DNA of 20,105 bases from contig DASVBJ010000076.1 in assembly GCA_036375895.1 (NCBI GenBank), positions 1-20,105 on the forward strand, in the 5' to 3' direction. The DNA is from DASVBJ01 sp036375895 (lineage in GTDB: Bacteria; Actinomycetota; Actinomycetes; JACCUZ01). Below the pieces are notes generated by a model. That model saw only the letters and a list, made by a program, of their open reading frames with translations. It was not told the DNA's origin and made no database searches. This document shows, in pieces, positions 1 to 7,674 of this stretch (positions are counted from its first letter, which is position 1; each line of letters opens with the position of its first letter). The position numbers and the translations under genes are program-made.

Positions 1-619
1 GCGAGCCGAAGTGCACGCCGCCCGGCCGCGACCACAGGGCGTCGCTCGTCGTCTCGAGCATCAGGCCCATCGACGGCGCCACCGGCTTGAGCCGCTGGAT
101 CTCCTCCCACGACATGACGCCGGGGTTGAGGTGCGGCAGCAGCCCGGTCTCCTCCAGCACCCTGACCGCCATCGCGCGGACGTAGGAGAGGGTGTCCTCG
201 AAACCGTGCGAGGCCAGCCACTCCCCGGCCTGCGGCCACCGGTCCTCGGGCCGGTCACCGAGGGTGAAGAGCGCCTCCTTGCACCCCAGCGCGGCACCCT
301 TCCGGGCGATGTCGAGGACCTCGTCCGGCGAGAGGTACGGCGAGGGGAGCCGCCCGGGCACGGTGGCGAAGGTGCAGTAGTGGCAGCGGTCGCGGCACAG
401 CCGCGTCAGCGGGATGAACACCTTGCGCGAGTAGGTCACCACCCCGGGACGACCGGCCGCGGCCAGCCCCGCGTCGCGGACCCGGGACGCCGCGTCGAGC
501 AGGGCCGTCAGGTCGTCGCCCCGGGCGTGCAGCAGGACCGTCGCCTCGGTCGCGTCCAAGGAGACGCCGTCTCCGGCCCGGCGCAGTGCACGGCGCAGGG
601 CGGATGCAGTCGGGACCAC
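1..619 (-). CDS. fbiC: FO synthase FbiC, N-terminal CofG part (partial at window edge)
   Basis: Radical-SAM enzyme that makes FO (7,8-didemethyl-8-hydroxy-5-deazariboflavin), the chromophore of coenzyme F420, in the cytoplasm. The 206 visible residues closely resemble the start of mycobacterial FbiC as I recall it. The radical-SAM cluster motif is C75-R-D-R-C79-H-Y-C82 (CX3CX2C). It is followed by blocks typical of CofG: GCKEALFTLGDRPE (about 112-125), LPHLNPGVMSWEE (about 161-173) and KPVAPSMGLMLETT (about 178-191). The chosen start is GTG at 619, with GGAGG (complement of 623-627) a few bases upstream. Actinobacterial FbiC is normally a CofG-CofH fusion of about 850 residues. The CofH half, if present, lies outside the window, so a stand-alone cofG cannot be excluded. 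It follows the aldo/keto reductase after a 74-bp gap with no clear terminator. Confidence 0.93.
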   Translation of the reverse strand, partial: MVPTASALRRALRRAGDGVSLDATEATVLLHARGDDLTALLDAASRVRDAGLAAAGRPGVVTYSRKVFIPLTRLCRDRCHYCTFATVPGRLPSPYLSPDEVLDIARKGAALGCKEALFTLGDRPEDRWPQAGEWLASHGFEDTLSYVRAMAVRVLEETGLLPHLNPGVMSWEEIQRLKPVAPSMGLMLETTSDALWSRPGGVHFGS

Positions 620-693
620 GTGACCTCCGACCAGCAGCCTGTCCGATCCGGGCACCGGCCGCCCACCCCTTCTCAGGTCGTGGACGCCCCGGC

Positions 694-1665
694 TCAGGCG
701 AAGCCCGCGACCGGCCGCGGGTAGTACGGCTCCTCCAGCGCCGCGACCTCGTCGCCGGTGAGCGCGAGTTCGAGAGCCGCGACCGCGTCGTCGAGGTGGT
801 TCGGCTTGGTCGCACCGACGATCGGTGCGGTCACACCTGGGCGGGACACCAACCAGGCAAGGGCGACCTGAGCCCGTGGCACACCGCGCGTCTCGGCCAC
901 CCGCCCGACGGCGTCGACGATGTGCCGGTCGTCGTCGCGGTAGAGCGTCTTCCCGAACTCATCGGTCTTGCCGCGCTCGCTCGTCTCGTCCCAGGGGCGG
1001 GCCAGCCGGCCGCGGGCCAGCGGGCTCCACGGGATGACCCCCACGCCCTGGTCCAGGCAGAGTGGCAGCATCTCCCGCTCCTCCTCGCGGTAGAGCAGGT
1101 TGTAGTGGTTCTGCATGGTGACGAAGCGTGCCCATCCGTGCTGGTGCTGGGTGTGCAACGCCTTGGCGAACTGCCAGGCAAACATCGAGGACGCCCCGAG
1201 ATAGCGAGCCTTCCCGGCCTTGACGACGTCGTGCAGTGCCTCGAGGGTCTCCTCCAGCGGCGTGGACCGGTCGAAACGGTGGATCTGGTAGAGGTCGACG
1301 TAGTCGGTGCCGAGGCGCCGGAGGCTGTGGTCGATCTCGGTCAGGATCGCCTTTCGGGACAGGCCGGCTCCGTTGGGTCCCGGCCGCATCTCGCCGTACA
1401 CCTTGGTGGCGATGACGATCTCGTCCCGTCGCGCGAAGTCGGCGAGGGCACGTCCCACGATCTCCTCGCTGGAGCCCCCGGAGTACACGTTCGCCACGTC
1501 GAAGAAGTTGACGCCTGCCTCGACGGCGCGTCGGATGAGCGGTCTGCTCGCCTCCTCGTCGAGCACCCACGTGTGGCCACCCCGGCTGCGGTCCCCGTAG
1601 CTCATGCCGCCCAGGCAGACTCGGGACACGTCCGCGCCCGTGGAGCCCAGCTTCACGTAGTCCAT
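694..1665 (-). CDS. Aldo/keto reductase family oxidoreductase
   Basis: A 323-residue cytoplasmic NAD(P)H-dependent aldo/keto reductase of normal family length. The catalytic tetrad is visible: D56 and Y61 in FFDVANVYS, K88 in IATKVYG, and H129 in YQIHRFD. The N-terminal GSTGADVSRVCLGGMSYG and the C-terminal VTAPIVGATKPNHLDDAV (cofactor-binding loop) are typical of the voltage-gated K-channel beta/YghZ-like branch. The start is ATG at 1665, with GAGGAG (complement of 1673-1678) 7 nt upstream. An 80-bp gap with an inverted repeat separates it from the hemerythrin gene upstream. The substrate cannot be inferred. F420-dependence is not implied by the fbiC neighbour, because AKRs use nicotinamide cofactors. 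Confidence 0.95.
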   Translation of the reverse strand: MDYVKLGSTGADVSRVCLGGMSYGDRSRGGHTWVLDEEASRPLIRRAVEAGVNFFDVANVYSGGSSEEIVGRALADFARRDEIVIATKVYGEMRPGPNGAGLSRKAILTEIDHSLRRLGTDYVDLYQIHRFDRSTPLEETLEALHDVVKAGKARYLGASSMFAWQFAKALHTQHQHGWARFVTMQNHYNLLYREEEREMLPLCLDQGVGVIPWSPLARGRLARPWDETSERGKTDEFGKTLYRDDDRHIVDAVGRVAETRGVPRAQVALAWLVSRPGVTAPIVGATKPNHLDDAVAALELALTGDEVAALEEPYYPRPVAGFA

Positions 1666-1677
1666 GTGCCCACTCCT

Positions 1678-1712
1678 CGGGTAGGTGCGGTCGGCTGCCC
1701 CCTGCCTACCCG
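1678..1712. repeat. Inverted repeat between hemerythrin and aldo/keto reductase genes
   Basis: Perfect 8-bp arms CGGGTAGG (1678-1685) and CCTACCCG (1705-1712) are separated by 19 bp. The 1678 end touches the aldo/keto reductase ribosome binding site. It could be a weak terminator for the upstream hemerythrin gene, an operator, or chance in GC-rich DNA. There is no T-tract. Confidence 0.35.
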
Positions 1713-1745
1713 ACCACGACGCGCGTGACCACCTGGGGCCGGCGC

Positions 1746-2234
1746 TCAGGCGACCCCGGTGTGCGTCGCCCGCCCGACCGCCGCCCGCCCGACCGCCGCC
1801 CGTACCGCCTCGAGCCGGTCCCAGGCGTCGGGTCCGAGGGTGGCGAGGGCCGCGGGGAACACGTCGTTCTCCTCCTTGAGGATGTGCTCCCGCAGCAGGT
1901 ACAACGCCTCCTCCACCCGCTGTGGCCATCCCGGGTCGCTGGGGGTGGCGTCGATGGCCTCCCGCAGCGGCGCCTCGACCGCGCGGTGCTCGGCGCGCAG
2001 CCGGTCGAGCTGCTCCGGGAACTCGTCGGCCATCGCGGGGAAGAGCGCGTCCTCCTCCACGCGCGTGTGCGGGCGCAGCACCGAGACGATCGACCGGCAC
2101 AACGCGGCCGCCCCGTCCAGGTCCCCGTCGCGCAACGCGGTCCGCGTCGCCGCGCTCATCCACACGACCGTGTCGTGCTCGGAGGTGAGATCGCTGATCG
2201 GGGTCACGGCCTGGCAGCCGCAGTAGTCGCACAT
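1746..2234 (-). CDS. Hemerythrin HHE domain-containing protein
   Basis: A 162-residue soluble four-helix-bundle protein predicted to bind a di-iron centre that can carry O2 or NO. The metal motifs are visible: H20 (SEHD), H56xxxE60, H83 (AEHRAVE) and H117xxxE121 followed by DVFP. The N-terminus begins MCDYCGC, a cysteine-rich tag often seen in actinobacterial members; its role is unknown. The start is ATG at 2234, only 17 bp after the nitrite reductase stop, with AGAGGA (complement of 2247-2252) about 12 nt upstream, so the two genes are probably co-transcribed. The C-terminus contains a duplicated AAVGR encoded by a 15-bp tandem repeat. The partnership with a copper nitrite reductase suggests NO binding or detoxification, which is inference. 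Confidence 0.92.
   Translation of the reverse strand: MCDYCGCQAVTPISDLTSEHDTVVWMSAATRTALRDGDLDGAAALCRSIVSVLRPHTRVEEDALFPAMADEFPEQLDRLRAEHRAVEAPLREAIDATPSDPGWPQRVEEALYLLREHILKEENDVFPAALATLGPDAWDRLEAVRAAVGRAAVGRATHTGVA
1771..1800. repeat. 15-bp tandem duplication inside the hemerythrin gene
   Basis: CGCCCGACCGCCGCC occurs twice back to back (1771-1785 and 1786-1800). It encodes AAVGR twice near the C-terminus of the hemerythrin protein. The reading frame is kept, so this looks like a recent in-frame slippage duplication in the C-terminal tail. Confidence 0.85.
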
Positions 2235-2251
2235 TGCGTCGTTCCGTCCTC

Positions 2252-4813
2252 TCAATGCGTGTGCCCGGCCGCGGCGGGCTCGCCGACGACCAGCAGGCCC
2301 GTCGCGCCCCGCGAGGCGTCGGCGAGCCGGTGTGTGACGAAGGGGTAGGTGCCGGGCTCGTCGAGGCTGAGCTCCACGAACCCGCCCTGCGACGGCGCCA
2401 GGTCCAGGGCCTGCGACCCGCCGGCGGTGCCGTCCCCGGCCCGCAGCAGGTAGCTGCCTTCCTTGTACGCCGTGTCGAACTGCGCGCCGACGACGTGGAA
2501 GGCGGAGCCGTCGCTCGGTCCCGCGTCCAGCACCCAGATGCGCACCCGGTCGCCCGGGTCGACGTGCACCGGGGCGTGGCGGTACTGGTCGGCGTACCCG
2601 TTGAAGACCACCGCGTCCGGCCGGGCGGCGCGCATCGACTCGAGCGTCCCGTCGAGGTAGAGCTCGGACTGCACCAGGACGAGCTCGCGGTCGACCTCGG
2701 CCAGACCTGGGGGGTCGACGATCAGCGCGCCGTACATGCCGTTGGCGACGTGCTGCAGCAGCGGCGCGGTGCCGCAGTGGTACATCCACACCCCGGCCCG
2801 GGCCGCCCGGAACTGGTAGGTCAGCGACTCGCCCGGCTCGATGGACCGCATGGCGCGGTCCGGCGCGACCTCGCTCGCGTGGAAGTCGATGGAGTGCGCC
2901 ATCGTGCCGCCGTTGACGAGCGTGACGGTGAAGAGGTCACCGACCCGGCCGCGCAGCACCGGACCGGGCACCGTCCCGCCGAAGGTCCACATCCGCCGGG
3001 TCACGCCGGGAGCGACCTCGACGTCGCGCTCCTCGACGCGCACGGTCACGCGGTGCTCCCGGCCGCCCGGGGCCGGCGCGAGACGCGCGTCGTAGGGTCG
3101 CCAGTCCGGCGACGGCACGGCGTCCGGGCGCCAGGCCAGGCCCGTGCCGGCGGCCGCCGCCGGCACGGCCGCCGGGCCGCCGTCCACGTCGATGCGCAGC
3201 TGCATGCCGGCCTGCCGGTGCGCGCCGATCGTGCACCAGGCAATGGCCGGGGCGGCGATCACACCGACGTCGACGGTCTGGCTCTGGTGGGCCCGCAGTC
3301 GGTGGGTGCCACGACGGCCGTCGACCTTGAGGTCGTGCGTCAGGTGCCCCTCGTTTCGTACGTCGAGGCGCAGCCGGGTGCCCCGCGGCACCGAGATCTG
3401 CGCGGGGGTGACCGCGAACTCGGTGAGGCGCACCGTGACGGTGCGGGTGCCCGTGGTGGGCGCCGACGGCGCGCTGTCCGGCCGGGGCAGCGCCGACTGC
3501 GCGGCGACCACCACGAGCGCCGGCACCAGCACCAGCGCCGCGGGCCACGCGAGCCGGCGCCTGCGGTCGGGCAGCAGCACGGACGCCGCGAGGACCACGA
3601 ACGAGCCGCCACCGGCGAGCACCAGGGCCCATGCCGCCAGGTCGGCGAAGCCGCCGAGCGGCAGGGCGAGCAGCAGCGCGCCCGCGTTGAGGGCCGCCGT
3701 GCGCGCCGGCCAGGCGGTGTCCAGCACCGCGGTGAGCCTGCGGTTGCCCTCCGGGCCGCCGCCCAGCACGACGGGCAGCAGGAAGGTCAGCGCCGCGGCG
3801 AGCACCTGGCCGACGAAGCCCACGGCGAGCACGGGCAGGCCGGCGTCGAACAGGTCCAGGGCGCCCTCGAGGCCGGACAGCGCGAGCACCACGAGGTCGA
3901 TGACGACGGCGACCACCAGCCACGCCGTGGCCGCGGCGAGCATCCACGCGGCCGCCGAGTGCGGTGGCCGCTGGCGGGCGGTGCGCAGGAAGGGCCCGAG
4001 GGAGCGGGCCACGCCCCCGGCGTACACCGCCAGGCCGGCGACGGCGACCGGCCGCACATCGACCAGCAGACCGGCGACGCAGAGGGTCAGCCCCGCGGAC
4101 ATCATCACGACCACGTGCCGGGCGACCACGGCGGCCCCGTCGACCATGCGGGTGCGCAGGACCGCCGGCCAGAGCATGAACTCCGTGCCGACCACGGTCA
4201 GGCCGACCCAGCCCAGCAGGTTCGCATGCGCGTGCGCCACGTGCAGCCGCTCGTGCAGCGCCGGCCAGGTCTCGGTGGCCAGCAGCCCGCCGAGCGCGCC
4301 GCCGACGACGAGCGAGACCGCCGAGCCGACGTAGAACCACACCGCTCCCGCGAGCGGCCCACCGAGGCTGCCTGCGCGCAGGCGCAGCAGGGCCACCAGG
4401 TGGGCCAGCACGGCGGCGCAGACGAGCGCTGCGCCGCCGGCCACGACGTACGCCGGGAGGTCCCACCCCACGCCGGCGAGCACCAGCAGCGCCCCGGCGT
4501 TCAACGTCGCCAGCCGCCACGGCTCGCCCCGGCGGCCGTTGCCGCGGGAGTGCAGCAGGGCACCGGCGAAGTGCGCGCTCCAGATGACGATCGCGTTGGT
4601 TGCGGCGCCCAGCAGCAGCAGGTGCAGCGCGAGCCAGCGCGGCGCGGGCACCGCGTCGCCCGACACAGCGACCACGACCGCGGCGAGCAGATAGGCGACG
4701 ACCACCGCGTTGACCCGGCCGGGGCGGCCGGACCGCACCGCATGCGCCTGGCGCGCCGCCGTGGACGGGGCCAGGACCGGCCGGCCGGGCGGCGGGACTA
4801 CGGGCACGCTCAT
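2252..4813 (-). CDS. nirK: Membrane-anchored NirK-type copper nitrite reductase with extra cupredoxin domain
   Basis: An 853-residue three-part protein. Residues ~34-440 form about 12 hydrophobic segments with conserved-looking histidines (H64, H81, H187, H191, H194, H196) that could bind heme or metal. Residues ~456-546 are a cupredoxin with a full type-1 copper set: H493, C527, H532, M537. Residues ~590-845 form a two-domain copper nitrite reductase: type-1 ligands H640, H679-C680 partner, H688, M693; type-2 ligands H645, H679, H773; catalytic D643 (HSIDFH) and H746. This is the ligand set of NO-forming NirK, which reduces nitrite to NO outside the cytoplasmic membrane. Classic NirK is about 350 residues. 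The start is ATG at 4813; only a weak GGGGG precedes it. A DosR-type box lies upstream, hemerythrin 17 bp downstream. A generic multicopper oxidase annotation is possible, but the residue pattern favours NirK. Confidence 0.85.
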   Translation of the reverse strand: MSVPVVPPPGRPVLAPSTAARQAHAVRSGRPGRVNAVVVAYLLAAVVVAVSGDAVPAPRWLALHLLLLGAATNAIVIWSAHFAGALLHSRGNGRRGEPWRLATLNAGALLVLAGVGWDLPAYVVAGGAALVCAAVLAHLVALLRLRAGSLGGPLAGAVWFYVGSAVSLVVGGALGGLLATETWPALHERLHVAHAHANLLGWVGLTVVGTEFMLWPAVLRTRMVDGAAVVARHVVVMMSAGLTLCVAGLLVDVRPVAVAGLAVYAGGVARSLGPFLRTARQRPPHSAAAWMLAAATAWLVVAVVIDLVVLALSGLEGALDLFDAGLPVLAVGFVGQVLAAALTFLLPVVLGGGPEGNRRLTAVLDTAWPARTAALNAGALLLALPLGGFADLAAWALVLAGGGSFVVLAASVLLPDRRRRLAWPAALVLVPALVVVAAQSALPRPDSAPSAPTTGTRTVTVRLTEFAVTPAQISVPRGTRLRLDVRNEGHLTHDLKVDGRRGTHRLRAHQSQTVDVGVIAAPAIAWCTIGAHRQAGMQLRIDVDGGPAAVPAAAAGTGLAWRPDAVPSPDWRPYDARLAPAPGGREHRVTVRVEERDVEVAPGVTRRMWTFGGTVPGPVLRGRVGDLFTVTLVNGGTMAHSIDFHASEVAPDRAMRSIEPGESLTYQFRAARAGVWMYHCGTAPLLQHVANGMYGALIVDPPGLAEVDRELVLVQSELYLDGTLESMRAARPDAVVFNGYADQYRHAPVHVDPGDRVRIWVLDAGPSDGSAFHVVGAQFDTAYKEGSYLLRAGDGTAGGSQALDLAPSQGGFVELSLDEPGTYPFVTHRLADASRGATGLLVVGEPAAAGHTH

Positions 4814-4875
4814 GCAGGGACCCCCGTGGGCGACGTCACGGGCTCGATCCTCCGTGATCGCGGGCGACCGCCCGT

Positions 4876-4891
4876 AGGGACCAAGGTCCCT
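4876..4891 (-). promoter_or_regulatory. DosR/DevR-like box upstream of the nitrite reductase gene
   Basis: AGGGACC (4876-4882), AA, GGTCCCT (4885-4891): perfect 7-bp arms with a 2-bp centre. The core GGGACCAAGGTCCC has the same length and symmetry as the mycobacterial DosR core GGGACTWWAGTCCC, differing only at the symmetric C/G pair. It is centred about 70 bp before the nirK ATG, a normal activator position. DosR/DevR responds to hypoxia and NO, which suits a nitrite reductase. Binding is inferred, not shown. Confidence 0.6.
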
Positions 4892-4918
4892 CCGGCGGCC
4901 CGCGAAGGGCCTCGCCGG

Positions 4919-5320
4919 TCAGCCGGCCAGCAGCACCCCGAGCAGGAGCGCGACCAGCGCGGACGCGCCGGTGAGCGCGCCGTAGACCGCGAGCCCGCGG
5001 CGGGTGGAGGCCCGCGCGTGCGCGGCGGCGGACAGGCCGGACACGGCCACCACCGCCAGCTTGACGATCAGCGTGACGCGGTAGGCCCCGGTCAGCTCGT
5101 CCCGTTCGGCCTCGATGTTCCACAGCCCGGTGGCCACCAGCACCGCGAAGGCCGGCCAGGCGACCCGGTTGAAGGCGTTCGCCGCCAGCCGGGGCACCTG
5201 GGCGTCGTGGCGGCGCAGCACCGGCACCAGCGCGGCCAGGGTCAGCTGGCCGCCCACCCACACGGTCGCGGCCAGCACGTGCAGGAACAGTCGCAGGGTG
5301 TCGAGGTCCGGGCGCAGCAC
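4919..5320 (-). CDS. CopD-like small integral membrane protein
   Basis: A 133-residue protein with four predicted membrane helices (about 8-28, 48-70, 78-100 and 109-132). The first helix holds FLHVLAATVWVGGQL, with H14 and W21, the hallmark of the CopD/DUF2269-like copper-resistance membrane fold. CopD proteins are linked to copper movement across the membrane, so a role in loading the adjacent copper nitrite reductase is plausible but inferred. The start is GTG at 5320 with no clear ribosome binding site. The gene lies 105 bp upstream of nirK on the same strand, and the gap holds the DosR-like box, so nirK may have its own promoter in addition to read-through. Confidence 0.8.
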   Translation of the reverse strand: MLRPDLDTLRLFLHVLAATVWVGGQLTLAALVPVLRRHDAQVPRLAANAFNRVAWPAFAVLVATGLWNIEAERDELTGAYRVTLIVKLAVVAVSGLSAAAHARASTRRGLAVYGALTGASALVALLLGVLLAG

Positions 5321-5350
5321 CCGACGATGCTGCCAGCCCGTTCCCGGCCC

Positions 5351-5377
5351 TCACCGCCCGCCCCCGGCGGGCGGTGA
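5351..5377 (-). terminator. Perfect 12-bp hairpin between MMPL and CopD-like genes
   Basis: TCACCGCCCGCC (5351-5362), loop CCC, GGCGGGCGGTGA (5366-5377). It sits 15 bp after the MMPL stop codon and 30 bp before the CopD-like start. The stem is very strong but no T-tract follows on the minus strand. It is most likely a tract-less terminator or 3'-end stabiliser for the MMPL transcript; an operator is the alternative. Confidence 0.55.
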
Positions 5378-5391
5378 CCCCGCATCTGCTG

Positions 5392-7668
5392 TCAGGTCCG
5401 CCGGGTGTGCCTGGCGGCCTCTTCCGTCTCGGCGGCACCACGCGCGGCGGGCACGACCGGCTCCCCGGCCTCGACGGCCGGCTGGGCGGCCGGGCCCTCG
5501 ATCTGCAGCTCGGGCAGCCACTGCAGCCAGCTGGGGAGGTACCAGTTCCACCTGCCGAGCAGCGTCATGGCGGCCGGCACCACGATCGACCGGATGATCG
5601 TCGCGTCGATCAGCAGCGCGGCGGCGACGCCGAAGCCCATCTGCTGGAAGCCGACCAGGTCGCCTGTCGCGAACCCGGCGAAGACCACCACGATGATGAG
5701 CGCCGCGCCGGTGATGAGCTGGCCGGTGCTCGCGATGCCGTGGGCGACCGCCTCCGAGGTGTCCCCGGTCTCCGCGTGCTTCTCGCGGATCCGTGAGAGC
5801 AGGAAGACGTGGTAGTCCATGGACAGGGCGAACAGCACCGAGAAAAGGAACACCGGCACCCACGGCTCGACGGTCTCGACCTGGGTCAGCCCCAGCAACC
5901 CCGCTCCCACGCCCTCCTGGAAGACGAGCACCAGCAGCCCGTAGGCCGCGCCGACGGAGAGCAGGTTGAGCAGCACCGCCTTGACCGACAGCACCAGTGA
6001 CCGGAACACCACCGTCAGCAGCACGAAGGTCAGGAACAGCACGAAGGCGATGACGCGGGGCAGCCACGTGTCGATGAGGTCGGCGTAGTCCAGGTTGAAC
6101 GCGGTGGTGCCGGTCACGTAGGCCGGCACCCCGGCCGCCCTGAACACGGGGTGCACGAAGTCGGCGCGAAGCGAGCGGAGCGCGGTCTTGGCGGCGTCAC
6201 CCTCCGGGTCGCCCGGAAGCGGCACGTCCACGATCGTGAGGTTCTTGTCGTCGTAGCGGGTGACCCGGCTGTCCCCGAACGTCGGGTCGAGGGCCAGGCG
6301 CTGCTGCAGGTCGGCGACCGCCGCGCGGATCGCTGGGGACCCGGTGCTGCCGTCGACGACGACGCGTGCCGGGTCGGTGCGGCCACTGGTCGGGAAGTCG
6401 CGCTGCACCGCGTCGTACCCATGCTTGGCGACCAGCTTGTCCGGCAGGCTAGCCACGCCCTGCTGGCCGGTGTTCAGCCGCAGCACCGGAAGCGCAGCCA
6501 GCAGCAGCAGCCCGACGGTGACCGCGAGCACCAGGCCGGCGTGCCGCATGACCGCGCGCACGAACGCCAGCCAGCGCGGGTTCTCGTACTCGCCACCGGC
6601 GTGCGTGGCGCTGCGGGCCCACGGCAGGTGCAGCGAGTCGACGCGGTCACCGAGCAGCGAGAGCACCGCGGGCAGCAGCGTCAGGGTCGCCAGGACGGTG
6701 ATGATGCCGACGGTGATGGCGCCCACGGCCAGGCTGCGCAGGATCGTGTCCGGCACCAGCAGCAGGCCCGTCAGCGCGACGGTGAAGGACATGGCGCTGA
6801 ACGAGACCGCAACGCTGGCCGTCCCGCCCGCCCGGGCGATCGCATCGATCTTCTCGACGCCGCGGCGACGCTCCTCGCGGTAGCGCGACACGACGAACAG
6901 CGAGTAGTCGATGCCGAGGGCCAGGCCCATCGCGAACACCATGTTCGTGATGAAGAAGGACAGTGTCCACACCTGGCCGAGCAGCGCAGCGACGCCGATC
7001 GTGACCGGGATGCACACGAGGGCCATCAGCAGTGGCACCCCCGCAGCCACGACGGCTCCGAAGACGAACAGCAGCACGAGCATGGCGGCCGGCAGGCCGA
7101 AGTAGAGCTCGCCTCGCCGCAGGTCGTCCTCGGACACGCGGGTGAAGTCGCGGCCGAGCGTCGCGTTGCCGGTGATGTGCACGGCGAACGACGGGTCCTG
7201 GTCGGCGGCCTGCACCGTGGTGACGACGTCCTCCACGTCGGTCTCCGGCGTGTCGGTGTCGCGCAGCCGGACGCTGAGCAGCGTGGCGTGCGAGTCGGCC
7301 GACACCAGGCTCGAGTCGTTCGCCTGGTACGTCGTGGTGACCCCTTCGACCTTGCCGGTGGCGTCGAGGTCCCGGACCAGCCGGTCGACGAAGCCGCGAA
7401 ACTCCGGCTGCGAGACGGTCAGCGACTCCGACCGGACCACCACGGCCTCGCCACCGAAGACCTGCCCCGTCGGCAGTCGATTGTCGAGCAGGTCGAAGCC
7501 GACCTTGCCCTCGACGTTCGCGGTGATGCTCGCGTCCGTGGTGAGGGCCGAGCTGAGCAGCGCCGCGATGCTGACCATCCCGGCGACGAACAGCACCGCC
7601 CAGACACCGACGGTGCGCCATGGATGGAGGGCGCAGGCCCGCGCCCATGCCGAGGTGATGCCTGCCAT
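5392..7668 (-). CDS. MMPL/RND-family transporter (YdfJ-like)
   Basis: A 758-residue polytopic inner-membrane protein with the duplicated RND layout: one helix (about 18-38), an extracytoplasmic loop, five to six helices, then a repeat of the same plan. The two halves carry the MMPL signature acidic/tyrosine motifs: ALGIDYSLFVVSRYREE in the first and LFALSMDYHVFLLSRIREK in the second, both expected to relay protons. The length fits YdfJ-like MMPL proteins rather than mycobacterial MmpL (over 900 residues). The substrate is unknown; lipids, pigments or drugs are known for the family. The start is ATG at 7668, with an excellent AAGGAGG (complement of 7675-7681) 6 nt upstream, partly buried in a hairpin. 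It lies 71 bp after the P-type ATPase stop. Confidence 0.93.
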   Translation of the reverse strand: MAGITSAWARACALHPWRTVGVWAVLFVAGMVSIAALLSSALTTDASITANVEGKVGFDLLDNRLPTGQVFGGEAVVVRSESLTVSQPEFRGFVDRLVRDLDATGKVEGVTTTYQANDSSLVSADSHATLLSVRLRDTDTPETDVEDVVTTVQAADQDPSFAVHITGNATLGRDFTRVSEDDLRRGELYFGLPAAMLVLLFVFGAVVAAGVPLLMALVCIPVTIGVAALLGQVWTLSFFITNMVFAMGLALGIDYSLFVVSRYREERRRGVEKIDAIARAGGTASVAVSFSAMSFTVALTGLLLVPDTILRSLAVGAITVGIITVLATLTLLPAVLSLLGDRVDSLHLPWARSATHAGGEYENPRWLAFVRAVMRHAGLVLAVTVGLLLLAALPVLRLNTGQQGVASLPDKLVAKHGYDAVQRDFPTSGRTDPARVVVDGSTGSPAIRAAVADLQQRLALDPTFGDSRVTRYDDKNLTIVDVPLPGDPEGDAAKTALRSLRADFVHPVFRAAGVPAYVTGTTAFNLDYADLIDTWLPRVIAFVLFLTFVLLTVVFRSLVLSVKAVLLNLLSVGAAYGLLVLVFQEGVGAGLLGLTQVETVEPWVPVFLFSVLFALSMDYHVFLLSRIREKHAETGDTSEAVAHGIASTGQLITGAALIIVVVFAGFATGDLVGFQQMGFGVAAALLIDATIIRSIVVPAAMTLLGRWNWYLPSWLQWLPELQIEGPAAQPAVEAGEPVVPAARGAAETEEAARHTRRT

Positions 7669-7674
7669 ACCGGG

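Noticed and set aside
611..625. CACGTG-centred palindrome at the fbiC start as an operator
   Set aside because: Symmetry does not extend much beyond the CACGTG core and it overlaps the start codon; too short to support.
811..829. Hairpin CGCACCGA-CGA-TCGGTGCG as a terminator
   Set aside because: It lies inside the aldo/keto reductase coding sequence at the conserved APIVGATK segment and is explained by codon use.
1666..2232. Upstream open extension of the aldo/keto reductase frame that would give a 512-residue fusion
   Set aside because: The extension overlaps the hemerythrin gene in another frame and has no domain; ATG at 1665 has a good ribosome binding site.
2234..5377. Very long plus-strand open frame (1047 codons) opposite the nitrite reductase and CopD-like genes
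   Set aside because: Composition is dominated by Arg, Gly, Pro, His and Gln with no domain; it is the antisense shadow of high-GC genes whose minus-strand frames carry clear motifs.
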